Source: CAADGY01 sp900696665
GTDB taxonomy: Bacteria > Acidobacteriota > Terriglobia > Bryobacterales > Bryobacteraceae
Direction of reading: 5' to 3'
Assembly: GCA_035063885.1 (NCBI GenBank)
Contig: JAPSFM010000070.1
Location: 1-28,152 of the forward strand
DNA length: 28,152 nt
A model generated the notes under the pieces. It was given only the letters and a program-made list of their open reading frames with translations, was not told where the DNA came from and did no database searches. Numbering within the stretch: the stretch's first letter is position 1; every line of letters begins with the position of its first letter. The position numbers and the translations under genes are program-made. This document shows, in pieces, positions 1-6,977 of this stretch.

Positions 1-836
1 TGCACCAGGGTGGTGCGGCCGAGCTTGCTGCCGCGCCTGGTGATCCGGCCGGAACGCTCCGTCTCGTTGGAGTTGGCAATCCGCGGCACGATCCCGAAGT
101 AGGCCGCCAGCTTGCCCTCGTCGGCGAAGTCATCGATGTTGCCGATCACCGAGAGCAGGATGCCGCCGCTCAACGGGCCGATGCCCTTGATGCTGGTGAG
201 ATTTTTGTGCCCTTCCAGTTTGCGGCCCTCGCCGGCGATGGTCTTGTCCAGCTTGGCGATCCTCTGGTTCAGGCTCCGGATTTCCTCGACCAGGACTTCC
301 AGTTCGATCTTCACCATGGGAGCGAATCGCATCGCCAGCACATCGTTAAGTTTCTTTTCGCTCGACAGGGCTTCCTTCTCCAGGTTGATCCCGTGCGCCG
401 GGAGAATGTTGTTGATCTTGTTCTTCAGCGAGGTCCACAGTTTCACCAGCGTGTCCCGCGTTTGCGTCAGACTTGCCAGTTGCGCTTGCGTCTTGTCCTT
501 CATCCTCACCTCCGCCAGCAGATCCTTTTCCAGATACAGCGCCAGGTTGCGCGCGTCGTTCGGGTCCGTCTTCTTCACCGAGTGGCTGATCACCTTAAAC
601 TGGTTCGGGTCCACCGCCACTACCCGCGCGACGTGCGGCGCTACCGCATCGCGGAACAGCCGGGTGTTTCCGGTTAGCTCGACGGCGATCTCGTCGCTCG
701 CCCGCAGCTTCTTGATGAACCGCGGCAGGTCCTCCAGCTTCCATTCCGTCAAATTATTCGGGCCATTTTCCAGCCGCACACAGCAGGTGAACTGGTTGCC
801 GTGCAGGCCGATGCCGATGTGACGTTGCGTTTCCAT
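1..836 (-). CDS. IS110-family transposase (DEDD recombinase), C-terminus outside the window
   Basis: About 278 residues are visible from ATG at 836, preceded by a strong AGGAGGAG Shine-Dalgarno (845-838). The N-terminal RuvC-like DEDD domain is recognisable: Glu53 in AVELTGN and Asp91/Asp94 in KTDPNDAR match the second, third and fourth acidic positions of the family. The first, normally Asp in a GIDxH/GIDxxK motif, is Gly10 here (IGIGLH, codon GGC where GAC would be expected), so the enzyme may be catalytically dead. Residues about 130-200 are helical or coiled-coil. The segment SIKGIGPLSGGILLSVIG near residue 225 and the following FADEGKLAAYFGIVPR begin the C-terminal transposase_20 (HhH-like) domain that carries the catalytic serine. 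That serine is not visible in the window. Family call is firm; activity is doubtful. Confidence 0.93.
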   Translation of the reverse strand, partial: METQRHIGIGLHGNQFTCCVRLENGPNNLTEWKLEDLPRFIKKLRASDEIAVELTGNTRLFRDAVAPHVARVVAVDPNQFKVISHSVKKTDPNDARNLALYLEKDLLAEVRMKDKTQAQLASLTQTRDTLVKLWTSLKNKINNILPAHGINLEKEALSSEKKLNDVLAMRFAPMVKIELEVLVEEIRSLNQRIAKLDKTIAGEGRKLEGHKNLTSIKGIGPLSGGILLSVIGNIDDFADEGKLAAYFGIVPRIANSNETERSGRITRRGSKLGRTTLV

Positions 837-1228
837 ACTCCTCCTGTAATGAACTGCAGGCGGAGTAGACGGGCCCTGCGGCGGTCACCATTCTCCTATT
901 CAAGGTCCGGCGTGCCGGCCTTACGGTGGCGCTCCAGTCACAGGTCTGACCAATCTCCTGAACGAGGTCGGACGCCTCACAAAAACATGCAGCCTGTGAC
1001 CTGTCTACTCCGAGAAAATCGCTCTTCTCGGAGCTTATCCCCCGCGCAAGCCTAAACATTCATACCATCTCCTGAGACGCGCATTGTAACACTCCCACGT
1101 GGACCACTGCCGGACGCTACCTGCGAGAATCGCATCGGCCAACTCACTCCGCTTCCAGGACCACTGCTATGGCTTACTTCGGCGCAAAACGGCCGCTAAA
1201 AGGCCGCATGTTATTATGAAAATTCCCG
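837..1228. other. 392-bp intergenic region: IS110 left end plus upstream region of valS
   Basis: No protein-coding gene is supported here. The part up to about 1075 belongs to the IS110 element (candidate bridge RNA and left end). The remaining 1076-1228 should hold the valS promoter. It contains a 10-bp direct repeat, GGACCACTGC, at 1101-1110 and 1158-1167, and a small inverted repeat CGGCC (1190-1194)/GGCCG (1202-1206). A -10-like TATTAT at 1212-1217 ends 11 nt before the valS ATG. No good -35 box was found. Confidence 0.6.
861..1033 (-). ncRNA. candidate IS110 bridge RNA (seekRNA)
   Basis: Lies directly upstream of the transposase start, the position of bridge RNAs in the IS110 group. Perfect inverted repeats seen: 1008-1016 with 1025-1033 (9 bp, 8-nt loop; the 5' hairpin on the minus strand); 861-870 with 1003-1012 (10 bp); 937-944 with 993-1000 (8 bp, nested inside the previous); and a hairpin at 902-922 (AAGG plus CCGG paired with CCGG plus CCTT). 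Weaker stems with one mismatch are 946-951/966-971 and 884-889/925-930. These leave two loops, 952-965 and 890-901, each showing a TCTCCT-type sequence on the plus strand, like the target and donor loops of a bridge RNA. The 5' hairpin and the 10-bp stem share 1008-1012, so they are alternatives. A TATGAA box at 1064-1059 could start transcription. About 173 nt matches the known size (IS621 about 177 nt). Not verified by folding or alignment. Confidence 0.45.
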
Positions 1229-3901
1229 ATGCAAATTGAAAAAGTGTATGAGCCGCAGCGGTTTGAGCCGCGGTGGGCGCAGTGGTGGAAGGAGAGCGGT
1301 ATTTTTCACGCTTCCCCGAAAGCGCAGGGCCGGGTATTCTCTCTCGTCATCCCGCCTCCCAACGTGACCGGTTCGCTGCACACGGGCCACATGCTGGAGC
1401 ATTCCGAGATCGACATGACGGTGCGCTGGCGCCGTATGCTCGGCTACAACACGCTCTGGCTGCCGGGAACGGACCACGCCGGTATCGCCACTCAAATGGT
1501 TGTGGAGCGGCGCCTGGCCGAAGAGGGGCTCACCCGCCACGATCTGGGACGCGAGAAGTTCGAGGAACGAGTTTGGGAGTGGAAGCAGGAGTATGGCGGT
1601 ACGATCCGGCAGCAGATGATCCAGCTCGGTGCGAGCTGCGATTGGAGCCGCGAGCGCTTCACGCTCGATGAGGGGCTCTCGCGGGCAGTGCGCCTGGTTT
1701 TTGTGCGGCTGTTTGAAAAGGGCCTGATCTACCGCGGCGAGTACATGGTGAACTGGTGTCCCCGCTGTCATACCGCGCTTTCGGATCTCGAGGTGAACCA
1801 CGAGGAGACGGCCGGCAATCTCTGGCACATCCGCTATCCGGTCAAGGCTACGGACCGCTACCTGGTGGTTGCCACCACACGGCCGGAAACGATGCTGGGA
1901 GATACCGCCGCCGCCATCAACCCTGAGGACAAGCGCTACACGGACCTGCACGGCAAGACCGTTCAGTTGCCGCTGATGGATCGCGAGATCCCGATCATCC
2001 TCGACTCGCTGGCAGATCCTGAATTCGGCACGGGAGTAGTGAAGGTAACACCGGCCCACGATCCGAACGATTTCGAAGCCGGCAAGCGGCACAACCTTCC
2101 GAAGATCAAAGTCATTGACGAGCAGGCCCGAATGACAGCCGAGGCAGGTTCGTACGCCGGCCTGGATCGCATGGAGGCGCGCAAGCGGGTTGTCGAAGAC
2201 CTCGATAAGCTCGGGCTGCTCGACAAAGTGGAGCCGTATACTGTTGCCGTCGGGAAGTGCCAACGCTGCAAGACAGCGGTGGAGCCGCTGGTTTCGACGC
2301 AATGGTTCGTGACGATGAAACCGCTCGCGGAGCCCGCCATTCGGGCCGTCGAAGAAGGACGTATCCAGTTCATACCGGAGAATTGGAGCAAGACCTACTT
2401 CGAATGGATGTACAACATCCGCGACTGGTGCATCTCGCGCCAGCTTTGGTGGGGGCATCGCGTGCCAGCCTGGCATTGCCGTACGTGCGGCAAGATCACG
2501 GTCTCCGCGGATACGCCGGAACAGTGCGCGCACTGCTCATCGGCCGACATCTACCAGGATCCCGACGTGTTGGACACCTGGTTTAGTTCGGGCCTTTGGC
2601 CTTTCAGCACACTGGGCTGGCCGGAGCAGACCGAGGACCTGGCAACATACTATCCCACCTCGCTGCTGATCACCGGCTTCGACATCCTGTTTTTCTGGGT
2701 GGCCCGCATGATCATGATGGGGATCGAGTGCACGGGTGAGATTCCGTTCCGGCAGGTTTACATCCATGGCCTCGTGCGCGACGCTGAGCGGCAGAAGATG
2801 TCCAAGACTCGAGGCAATACTATCGACCCGCTCGAGGTATCGGACCGTTACGGAACGGATGCGGTTCGCATGTCGCTCCTGATGGGAGCGGCGGTGGGAA
2901 CCGACATCGTCATGACGGAAGACCGGATGATCAGCGCGCGCCAGTTTGCCAACAAGATCTGGAACGCCGCACGATTTATCTTCCTCAATATGGAACGATC
3001 CGGCGTGGAGCCGTGGATTCCCTCCGGGCCCGATAGCCCGCGTCCGGAGGCTTCCGGAATCAACCAGGCCGTTCCGCTTGAGGACCGTTGGATCTTCAGC
3101 CGCCTGAACCGCTGCGCTGAGCAGGTGAATCGCGCGCTCGAGCAGTACCGCTATCACGAGGCGGCGCAGACGTTGTGGCGATTCGTCTGGCACGAATTCT
3201 GCGACTGGTACATTGAAATCAAGAAGCTCCGGTTTCAGGAGAACTCAGGGCTGACCGCCGATTGGCGAAATATCCTGACGGTGTTCGAGAGCGTTCTCCG
3301 GCTGCTGCATCCGGCGATGCCGTTCCTGACGGAAGAACTATGGCAGCGGCTTGCTTCGAATGCGCAAGAGAAGCCCGCTTCCATTGCGCTTGCCCGTTAT
3401 CCCGAGTACAATGCCACGCTCAGCGATCATGCCGCGGAGCGGGAGATGGAGATTTTGCAGGAGGTCGTGACCTCGCTGCGAAACCTGCGGGCGGACCTGA
3501 AGCTGGATCCGAAGCAGCAACTCGATGCAACCGTGTATTCGAGGACGAGTGCTCTCGACGTGGCGCGCAGCCAGAAAGAGGCGATCGAGAGGCTTGCGAA
3601 CGTGAAAGTTACGGTTTCTGAAGAGCACGCGCCGAGAGGCGAGGGCGCCGTGCGCTCGTCTGCCGAGTTCGAAGTGAATCTGCGCGTTCCGGTGGCGCAA
3701 GCCGAAGCCCGGCGGAAGCGCCTCGTGAAAGACATAGAGCAACTTGAAAAGCTGATTGCCAACTCCAGGCGGCAACTCGAAGACCACCAATTTCTTAGCC
3801 GCGCGCCGGAAAAGGTGGTGCAGAACATCCGTCAGAAGCTGGCCGAATACGAGCATCAACTCGAGAAAAACCGCGCGGACCTGGATGGGCTGGCGGCATA
3901 G
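1229..3901 (+). CDS. valS: valine--tRNA ligase (ValRS)
   Basis: Cytoplasmic class I aminoacyl-tRNA synthetase that charges tRNA-Val. The 890 residues match the usual 850-950. The HIGH motif is HTGH at residues 51-54 after PPPNVTGSL, and the KMSKS loop is KMSKT at 523-527 in an RQKMSKTRGN context. Between them lies the CP1 editing domain (roughly 195-345) with the editing-site sequence TTRPETMLGD. Cys pairs at WCPRC, CQRC, CRTC and CAHC suggest zinc knuckles. The anticodon-binding helical domain follows (about 620-770), then the Val-type C-terminal coiled-coil arm (about 820-888, rich in Lys, Glu, Arg and Leu). The start at 1229 gives the expected MQIEKVYEP N-terminus. No clear Shine-Dalgarno is visible, and a TATTAT box 11 nt upstream suggests a very short leader. 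It is the first gene of a tightly packed run with nadC, birA and coaX. Confidence 0.98.
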   Translation: MQIEKVYEPQRFEPRWAQWWKESGIFHASPKAQGRVFSLVIPPPNVTGSLHTGHMLEHSEIDMTVRWRRMLGYNTLWLPGTDHAGIATQMVVERRLAEEGLTRHDLGREKFEERVWEWKQEYGGTIRQQMIQLGASCDWSRERFTLDEGLSRAVRLVFVRLFEKGLIYRGEYMVNWCPRCHTALSDLEVNHEETAGNLWHIRYPVKATDRYLVVATTRPETMLGDTAAAINPEDKRYTDLHGKTVQLPLMDREIPIILDSLADPEFGTGVVKVTPAHDPNDFEAGKRHNLPKIKVIDEQARMTAEAGSYAGLDRMEARKRVVEDLDKLGLLDKVEPYTVAVGKCQRCKTAVEPLVSTQWFVTMKPLAEPAIRAVEEGRIQFIPENWSKTYFEWMYNIRDWCISRQLWWGHRVPAWHCRTCGKITVSADTPEQCAHCSSADIYQDPDVLDTWFSSGLWPFSTLGWPEQTEDLATYYPTSLLITGFDILFFWVARMIMMGIECTGEIPFRQVYIHGLVRDAERQKMSKTRGNTIDPLEVSDRYGTDAVRMSLLMGAAVGTDIVMTEDRMISARQFANKIWNAARFIFLNMERSGVEPWIPSGPDSPRPEASGINQAVPLEDRWIFSRLNRCAEQVNRALEQYRYHEAAQTLWRFVWHEFCDWYIEIKKLRFQENSGLTADWRNILTVFESVLRLLHPAMPFLTEELWQRLASNAQEKPASIALARYPEYNATLSDHAAEREMEILQEVVTSLRNLRADLKLDPKQQLDATVYSRTSALDVARSQKEAIERLANVKVTVSEEHAPRGEGAVRSSAEFEVNLRVPVAQAEARRKRLVKDIEQLEKLIANSRRQLEDHQFLSRAPEKVVQNIRQKLAEYEHQLEKNRADLDGLAA

Positions 3902-3905
3902 AACA

Positions 3906-4742
3906 ATGTTCGATGTAACGCATCCGGAAGTAGTGGAAGCTGTCCGCCGCGCGCTGGGGGAAGATATCGGCCCTGGGGATGTTACATCGGAAGCGTGCGT
4001 GCCGGCGGAGCGGCGGGCATCCGGCCGCTTCATTGCGCGGGACGACATCATCGTAGCCGGGATCGAGCTTTTGCCGGTGATTTATGAAATGCGCGGCGGC
4101 GTCGAGGCGTGTGAGCTGAGGAAAGCAAGTGGGGACTCCGCTCGTAGCGGAGAGGTGCTCGCGAACGTGAGCGGAAATGCCCGAGTGCTGCTCGCATGTG
4201 AGCGGGTTTCTCTGAATTTTCTACAACGCCTCAGCGGTGTGGCCACCCTCGGGCGAAGGTATGTGGAAGCGGTGGCGGGTACGAAGTGCCGGATCCTGGA
4301 TACGCGCAAGACCACGCCCGGGCTGAGACGGTTGGAAAAAATGGCAGCGGCCGCTGCGGGCGTGACCAACCACCGCATGGGTCTGTTCGATGCCATTCTC
4401 ATCAAGAACAACCATATCGCGGCGGCGGGCGGAATCACTCCCGCGCTGGAGCGCGCGAGCCGCTCCAGGTTGCCGGTTGAAATCGAAGTCCGCACCAGGG
4501 GTGAGATTGAAGAGGCTTTGGCGGCAGGCGCAAAGCACCTGCTGCTGGACAACATGCCGCCGGAACAGGCGGCCGAAGAGATCCGCCATATTAGCGGCAG
4601 GGCCACGGTTGAGCTATCCGGCGGCATCAATCTCGAAAGCGTCCGCGCGTTCGCCGAAGCCGGCGCGGATTTCGTCTCCTCCGGCGCCATCACCCATTCG
4701 GCGGCAGCCGTGGATATCAACTTCAGGCTGGACCTGATCTAA
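3906..4742 (+). CDS. nadC: nicotinate-nucleotide pyrophosphorylase, carboxylating (quinolinate phosphoribosyltransferase)
   Basis: Last dedicated step of de novo nicotinate mononucleotide synthesis: quinolinate plus PRPP gives NaMN, CO2 and PPi. The 278-residue protein carries family signatures DTRKTTPG (132-139), NHRMGLFDAILIKNNH (155-170), VEIEVRT (191-197), LLLDNM (212-217) and ELSGGIN (236-242). These include the basic and acidic residues that bind quinolinate and PRPP in the alpha/beta barrel. The frame is open further upstream (to 3756, inside valS), but ATG at 3906 gives the normal N-terminus and lies 4 nt after the valS stop, which suggests translational coupling. No strong ribosome-binding site is visible. 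No nadA or nadB lies nearby, so the pathway is split across the genome. Confidence 0.97.
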   Translation: MFDVTHPEVVEAVRRALGEDIGPGDVTSEACVPAERRASGRFIARDDIIVAGIELLPVIYEMRGGVEACELRKASGDSARSGEVLANVSGNARVLLACERVSLNFLQRLSGVATLGRRYVEAVAGTKCRILDTRKTTPGLRRLEKMAAAAAGVTNHRMGLFDAILIKNNHIAAAGGITPALERASRSRLPVEIEVRTRGEIEEALAAGAKHLLLDNMPPEQAAEEIRHISGRATVELSGGINLESVRAFAEAGADFVSSGAITHSAAAVDINFRLDLI

Positions 4743-5507
4743 ATGCCTTTCGATTTGGAATGGGTTCGTTCCAGGCTGCCCGGCCGCGAGGTCCACTGGT
4801 ACGACAGGATCGCATCCACGATGCCCGCCGGGGTCCAACTCGCCTCGGCCGGCTGTGCGCCGGGTACCATTGTTGGAGCGGATGAGCAGACGGCGGGGCA
4901 GGGCCGCTTTGGTAGAACGTGGCAATCGGAACGGGATGCCGGGCTCTATTTTTCCGTGGTGCTGGATGTTCCGTCGCAACCCGCGGAAGCTCCACTTCTC
5001 ACGCTCGCCCTGGGTGTGGCCGTGGCTCGTGCCATCCACAATTCCACCGGGCTCGATTGCGACTTGCGCTGGCCGAACGATGTTTTGATCGGCGGAAAAA
5101 AATGTGCCGGTGTTCTTACTACTCTTCAGGAACACCGTGCGGTTGCGGGCATTGGCGTCAATGTCAACCAGACCAGGTTTTCACCTGAATTGGCAGCTCT
5201 CGCCACTTCGCTCAAAATTGCTTCCGGTCGTGAGCATTCCCGTGAGGTGCTGCTGGTGAGCCTGGCCGAGTCCATTGATGCGGAAACGCAGTTACTGGTG
5301 CGCGGAGCAAAGCGGGAGATACTCGATGCGTTTAGCCGGGCTTCCAGTTTCGTTCGCGGGCGGAAAGTCACCGTAGAGGACGGCGCTTCGATACAGACAG
5401 GCATCACTGACGGGCTCGATCCATCGGGTTTCCTGCTACTGCGCAAAGATGGCGGCGGGATAAGTGTAATTTTAAATGGCGGCGTCAGACCCGTCCCGGG
5501 GGCATGA
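4743..5507 (+). CDS. birA: biotin--[acetyl-CoA-carboxylase] ligase, monofunctional (class I BirA)
   Basis: Attaches biotin through biotinyl-5'-AMP to the biotin carboxyl carrier protein of acetyl-CoA carboxylase. At 254 residues it has only the catalytic and C-terminal SH3-like domains. The N-terminal helix-turn-helix of E. coli-type BirA is absent, so it should not act as the biotin repressor. Motifs seen: GQGRFGRTW (52-60; the biotin/adenylate-binding loop), RWPNDV (109-114), KKCAGVL (119-125) and GIGVNVNQ (136-143). The usual Ser-Thr-Asn near residue 27 reads Ser-Thr-Met. The C-terminal segment from about 205 (RGRKVTV to ILNGGVRP) is the small beta domain. Its ATG directly abuts the nadC stop codon, so translation is probably coupled. 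Confidence 0.96.
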   Translation: MPFDLEWVRSRLPGREVHWYDRIASTMPAGVQLASAGCAPGTIVGADEQTAGQGRFGRTWQSERDAGLYFSVVLDVPSQPAEAPLLTLALGVAVARAIHNSTGLDCDLRWPNDVLIGGKKCAGVLTTLQEHRAVAGIGVNVNQTRFSPELAALATSLKIASGREHSREVLLVSLAESIDAETQLLVRGAKREILDAFSRASSFVRGRKVTVEDGASIQTGITDGLDPSGFLLLRKDGGGISVILNGGVRPVPGA

Positions 5508-6278
5508 ATGCTACTGGCAATGGACGTCGGAAACACAAACGTTACCGTTGGAGCTTTTCAGGATGATGGACTGGCCGCGCGGTGGCGTCTGCGTACGGTC
5601 CACGAGCAGACGGTGGATGAGTGGGGAATTCTGCTGCGCAATCTTTTTGCGCATTCAGCGGTGAAGCTGGCGGCGGTGGACGGCATGGTGATTTCCAGCG
5701 TCGTGCCGCCCGTCGATTCTGTTCTGGCGGACATGGCGGGCCGCTATTTCGATCGCCAGCCGATGTTCATCACGCCGGAAACGGATACGGGGTTGAAGGT
5801 GATGTACGACAACCCGAAAGAGGTAGGAGCGGACCGCATCGTCAACGCGGTGGCCGCGTATAGCCGGTTGGGCGGACCGTGCGTCGTGGTCGATCTGGGC
5901 ACCGCTATTACCTTCGATGCGATTTCGGACAAAGCCGAGTATCTCGGCGGCCTCATCTATCCCGGGCTGGGCATCTCGATTGGCGCATTGTTCCACCGCA
6001 CCGCAAGGCTTCCGAAAGTGGATCTGCGTGAACCGGCGCGCCTGATCGGCACCAATTCCGTGGCGAGCATCCAATCCGGCTTGTACTACGGAACCATTGG
6101 AACCATCGACGGTATTCTTCAGCGGCTCATCGGCACGCTAGGCCCTGATACGAAAGTGATCGGTACCGGCGGCCAGGCGCGTCTCATCTCCGGGGGCTCC
6201 AGGCTGCTGAGTGAAGTAGACGAAGACCTGACCCTCAAGGGTTTGAGACTCCTCTGGGAGCGGAACCGCAAACCGTGA
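5508..6278 (+). CDS. coaX: type III pantothenate kinase
   Basis: Catalyses the first step of CoA synthesis, ATP-dependent phosphorylation of pantothenate. It belongs to the ASKHA-fold CoaX type, which normally needs a monovalent cation and escapes CoA feedback inhibition. The 256 residues match the family. Signatures are the phosphate-binding DVGNTNVTVG (6-15), GADRIVNAVAAY (107-118), VVDLGTAITFD (127-137) and YLGGLIYPGL (145-154). The ATG immediately follows the birA stop. A birA-coaX pair is a common arrangement in bacteria. The gene ends in a 4-nt GTGA overlap with the next reading frame. Confidence 0.97.
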   Translation: MLLAMDVGNTNVTVGAFQDDGLAARWRLRTVHEQTVDEWGILLRNLFAHSAVKLAAVDGMVISSVVPPVDSVLADMAGRYFDRQPMFITPETDTGLKVMYDNPKEVGADRIVNAVAAYSRLGGPCVVVDLGTAITFDAISDKAEYLGGLIYPGLGISIGALFHRTARLPKVDLREPARLIGTNSVASIQSGLYYGTIGTIDGILQRLIGTLGPDTKVIGTGGQARLISGGSRLLSEVDEDLTLKGLRLLWERNRKP

Positions 6279-6970
6279 GCGGCAGCGATCAGGATTTCTG
6301 GGGTCTCAACTACTTCAACTATTTCACCGAGGTTGAAGAGCATTTTCAGAAAGCACGCGGCACGGCGCTGTTTCTGCTATCGCCGCTCGATTGGGCGCTT
6401 ATCGAGGCGTGGAAGAACGCGGGGATTCCGCTTGAAGCGGTGCTGCGCGGTATCGACTCGGCTTTTGAAAAATGGCGGTCCCGCAAGTCACGAATTCAGA
6501 TGGTGAATTCGCTTGCATACTGCGTGCAGGCCGTTTTGACCGAAGCACAGGTGATGGCGGGAGCGGCTCCGGCAACGAGAAAACCGGTTGAGGCTCCGTT
6601 CGATATCGAGGAACTGAAGGACTTTCTGTCGATGAATGTGCTCGACCTCCGGAAGAGAGACGCTCCCGCCTATGAGGCTGTCGCCAAGACGTTGGAAAAG
6701 ATCCTGGAAGAAGCAGACTCGCATTATAAAGACCTCGAGTCCCTGGAGCAGCGATTGACGGCCCTCGAAGAGAAGATGATTGCGGTCGCACGGGCGCAAC
6801 AGAGCGATGACGATCTTTTACGCGCGCGGAAAGAATTGGACTCTGAGCTCCGCCCTTATCGCAACAAGATGACGGCGGAACAACTCACGATGTTGGAGAA
6901 GCAGTACCTGGACCGGAAACTGCTGGAATCGGCCGGGTTGCCGCGATTGAGTCTTTTTTACCTCCGGTAA
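6275..6970 (+). CDS. conserved hypothetical protein, helical with coiled coil
   Basis: I do not recognise the family. The 231-residue protein starts with GTG at 6275, overlapping the coaX stop by 4 nt (GTGA), so it is translated with the cofactor operon. No signal peptide or membrane segment is seen; it is probably cytoplasmic. Residues 1-75 form an aromatic-rich region with FWGLNYFNYFTEVEEHF and a motif around LSPLDWALIEAWKNAGIPLE (36-55) that reads like a compact helical, possibly winged-helix, domain. A linker near 90-100 (APATRKPVEAP) leads to helices and a heptad-like stretch (about 120-215) rich in Leu, Glu and Lys. It could be a structural or regulatory partner rather than an enzyme. 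It ends 7 bp before the convergent Gfo/Idh/MocA gene. Confidence 0.85.
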   Translation: MSGSDQDFWGLNYFNYFTEVEEHFQKARGTALFLLSPLDWALIEAWKNAGIPLEAVLRGIDSAFEKWRSRKSRIQMVNSLAYCVQAVLTEAQVMAGAAPATRKPVEAPFDIEELKDFLSMNVLDLRKRDAPAYEAVAKTLEKILEEADSHYKDLESLEQRLTALEEKMIAVARAQQSDDDLLRARKELDSELRPYRNKMTAEQLTMLEKQYLDRKLLESAGLPRLSLFYLR

Positions 6971-6977
6971 GGAAGGT

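Larger units (their letters stand above)
1..1075 (-). mobile_element. IS110-family insertion sequence, partial (left end and most of the transposase visible)
   Basis: The element is read on the minus strand. It holds an IS110-type transposase (cut by the window edge) and about 240 nt of structured noncoding DNA upstream of it, which is where the IS110 group carries its left end and guide RNA. The left boundary is inferred: the 9-mer ATCTCCTGA occurs at 1067-1075 and again at 953-961 inside the predicted RNA, as expected if an RNA loop matches the element end. IS110 elements usually lack terminal inverted repeats and target duplications, so the boundary cannot be confirmed from one end. The right end lies outside the window. 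If the boundary is right, the element sits about 150 bp upstream of valS, pointing away from it. Confidence 0.6.

Noticed and set aside
112..822. 236-codon open frame on the plus strand
   Set aside because: It is antisense to the IS110 transposase and Ser/Arg-rich; the minus strand carries the recognisable motifs.
1214..2533. 439-codon open frame on the minus strand
   Set aside because: It lies fully antisense to valS, has an Arg/His/Leu-rich composition typical of GC-rich shadow frames, and matches no family.
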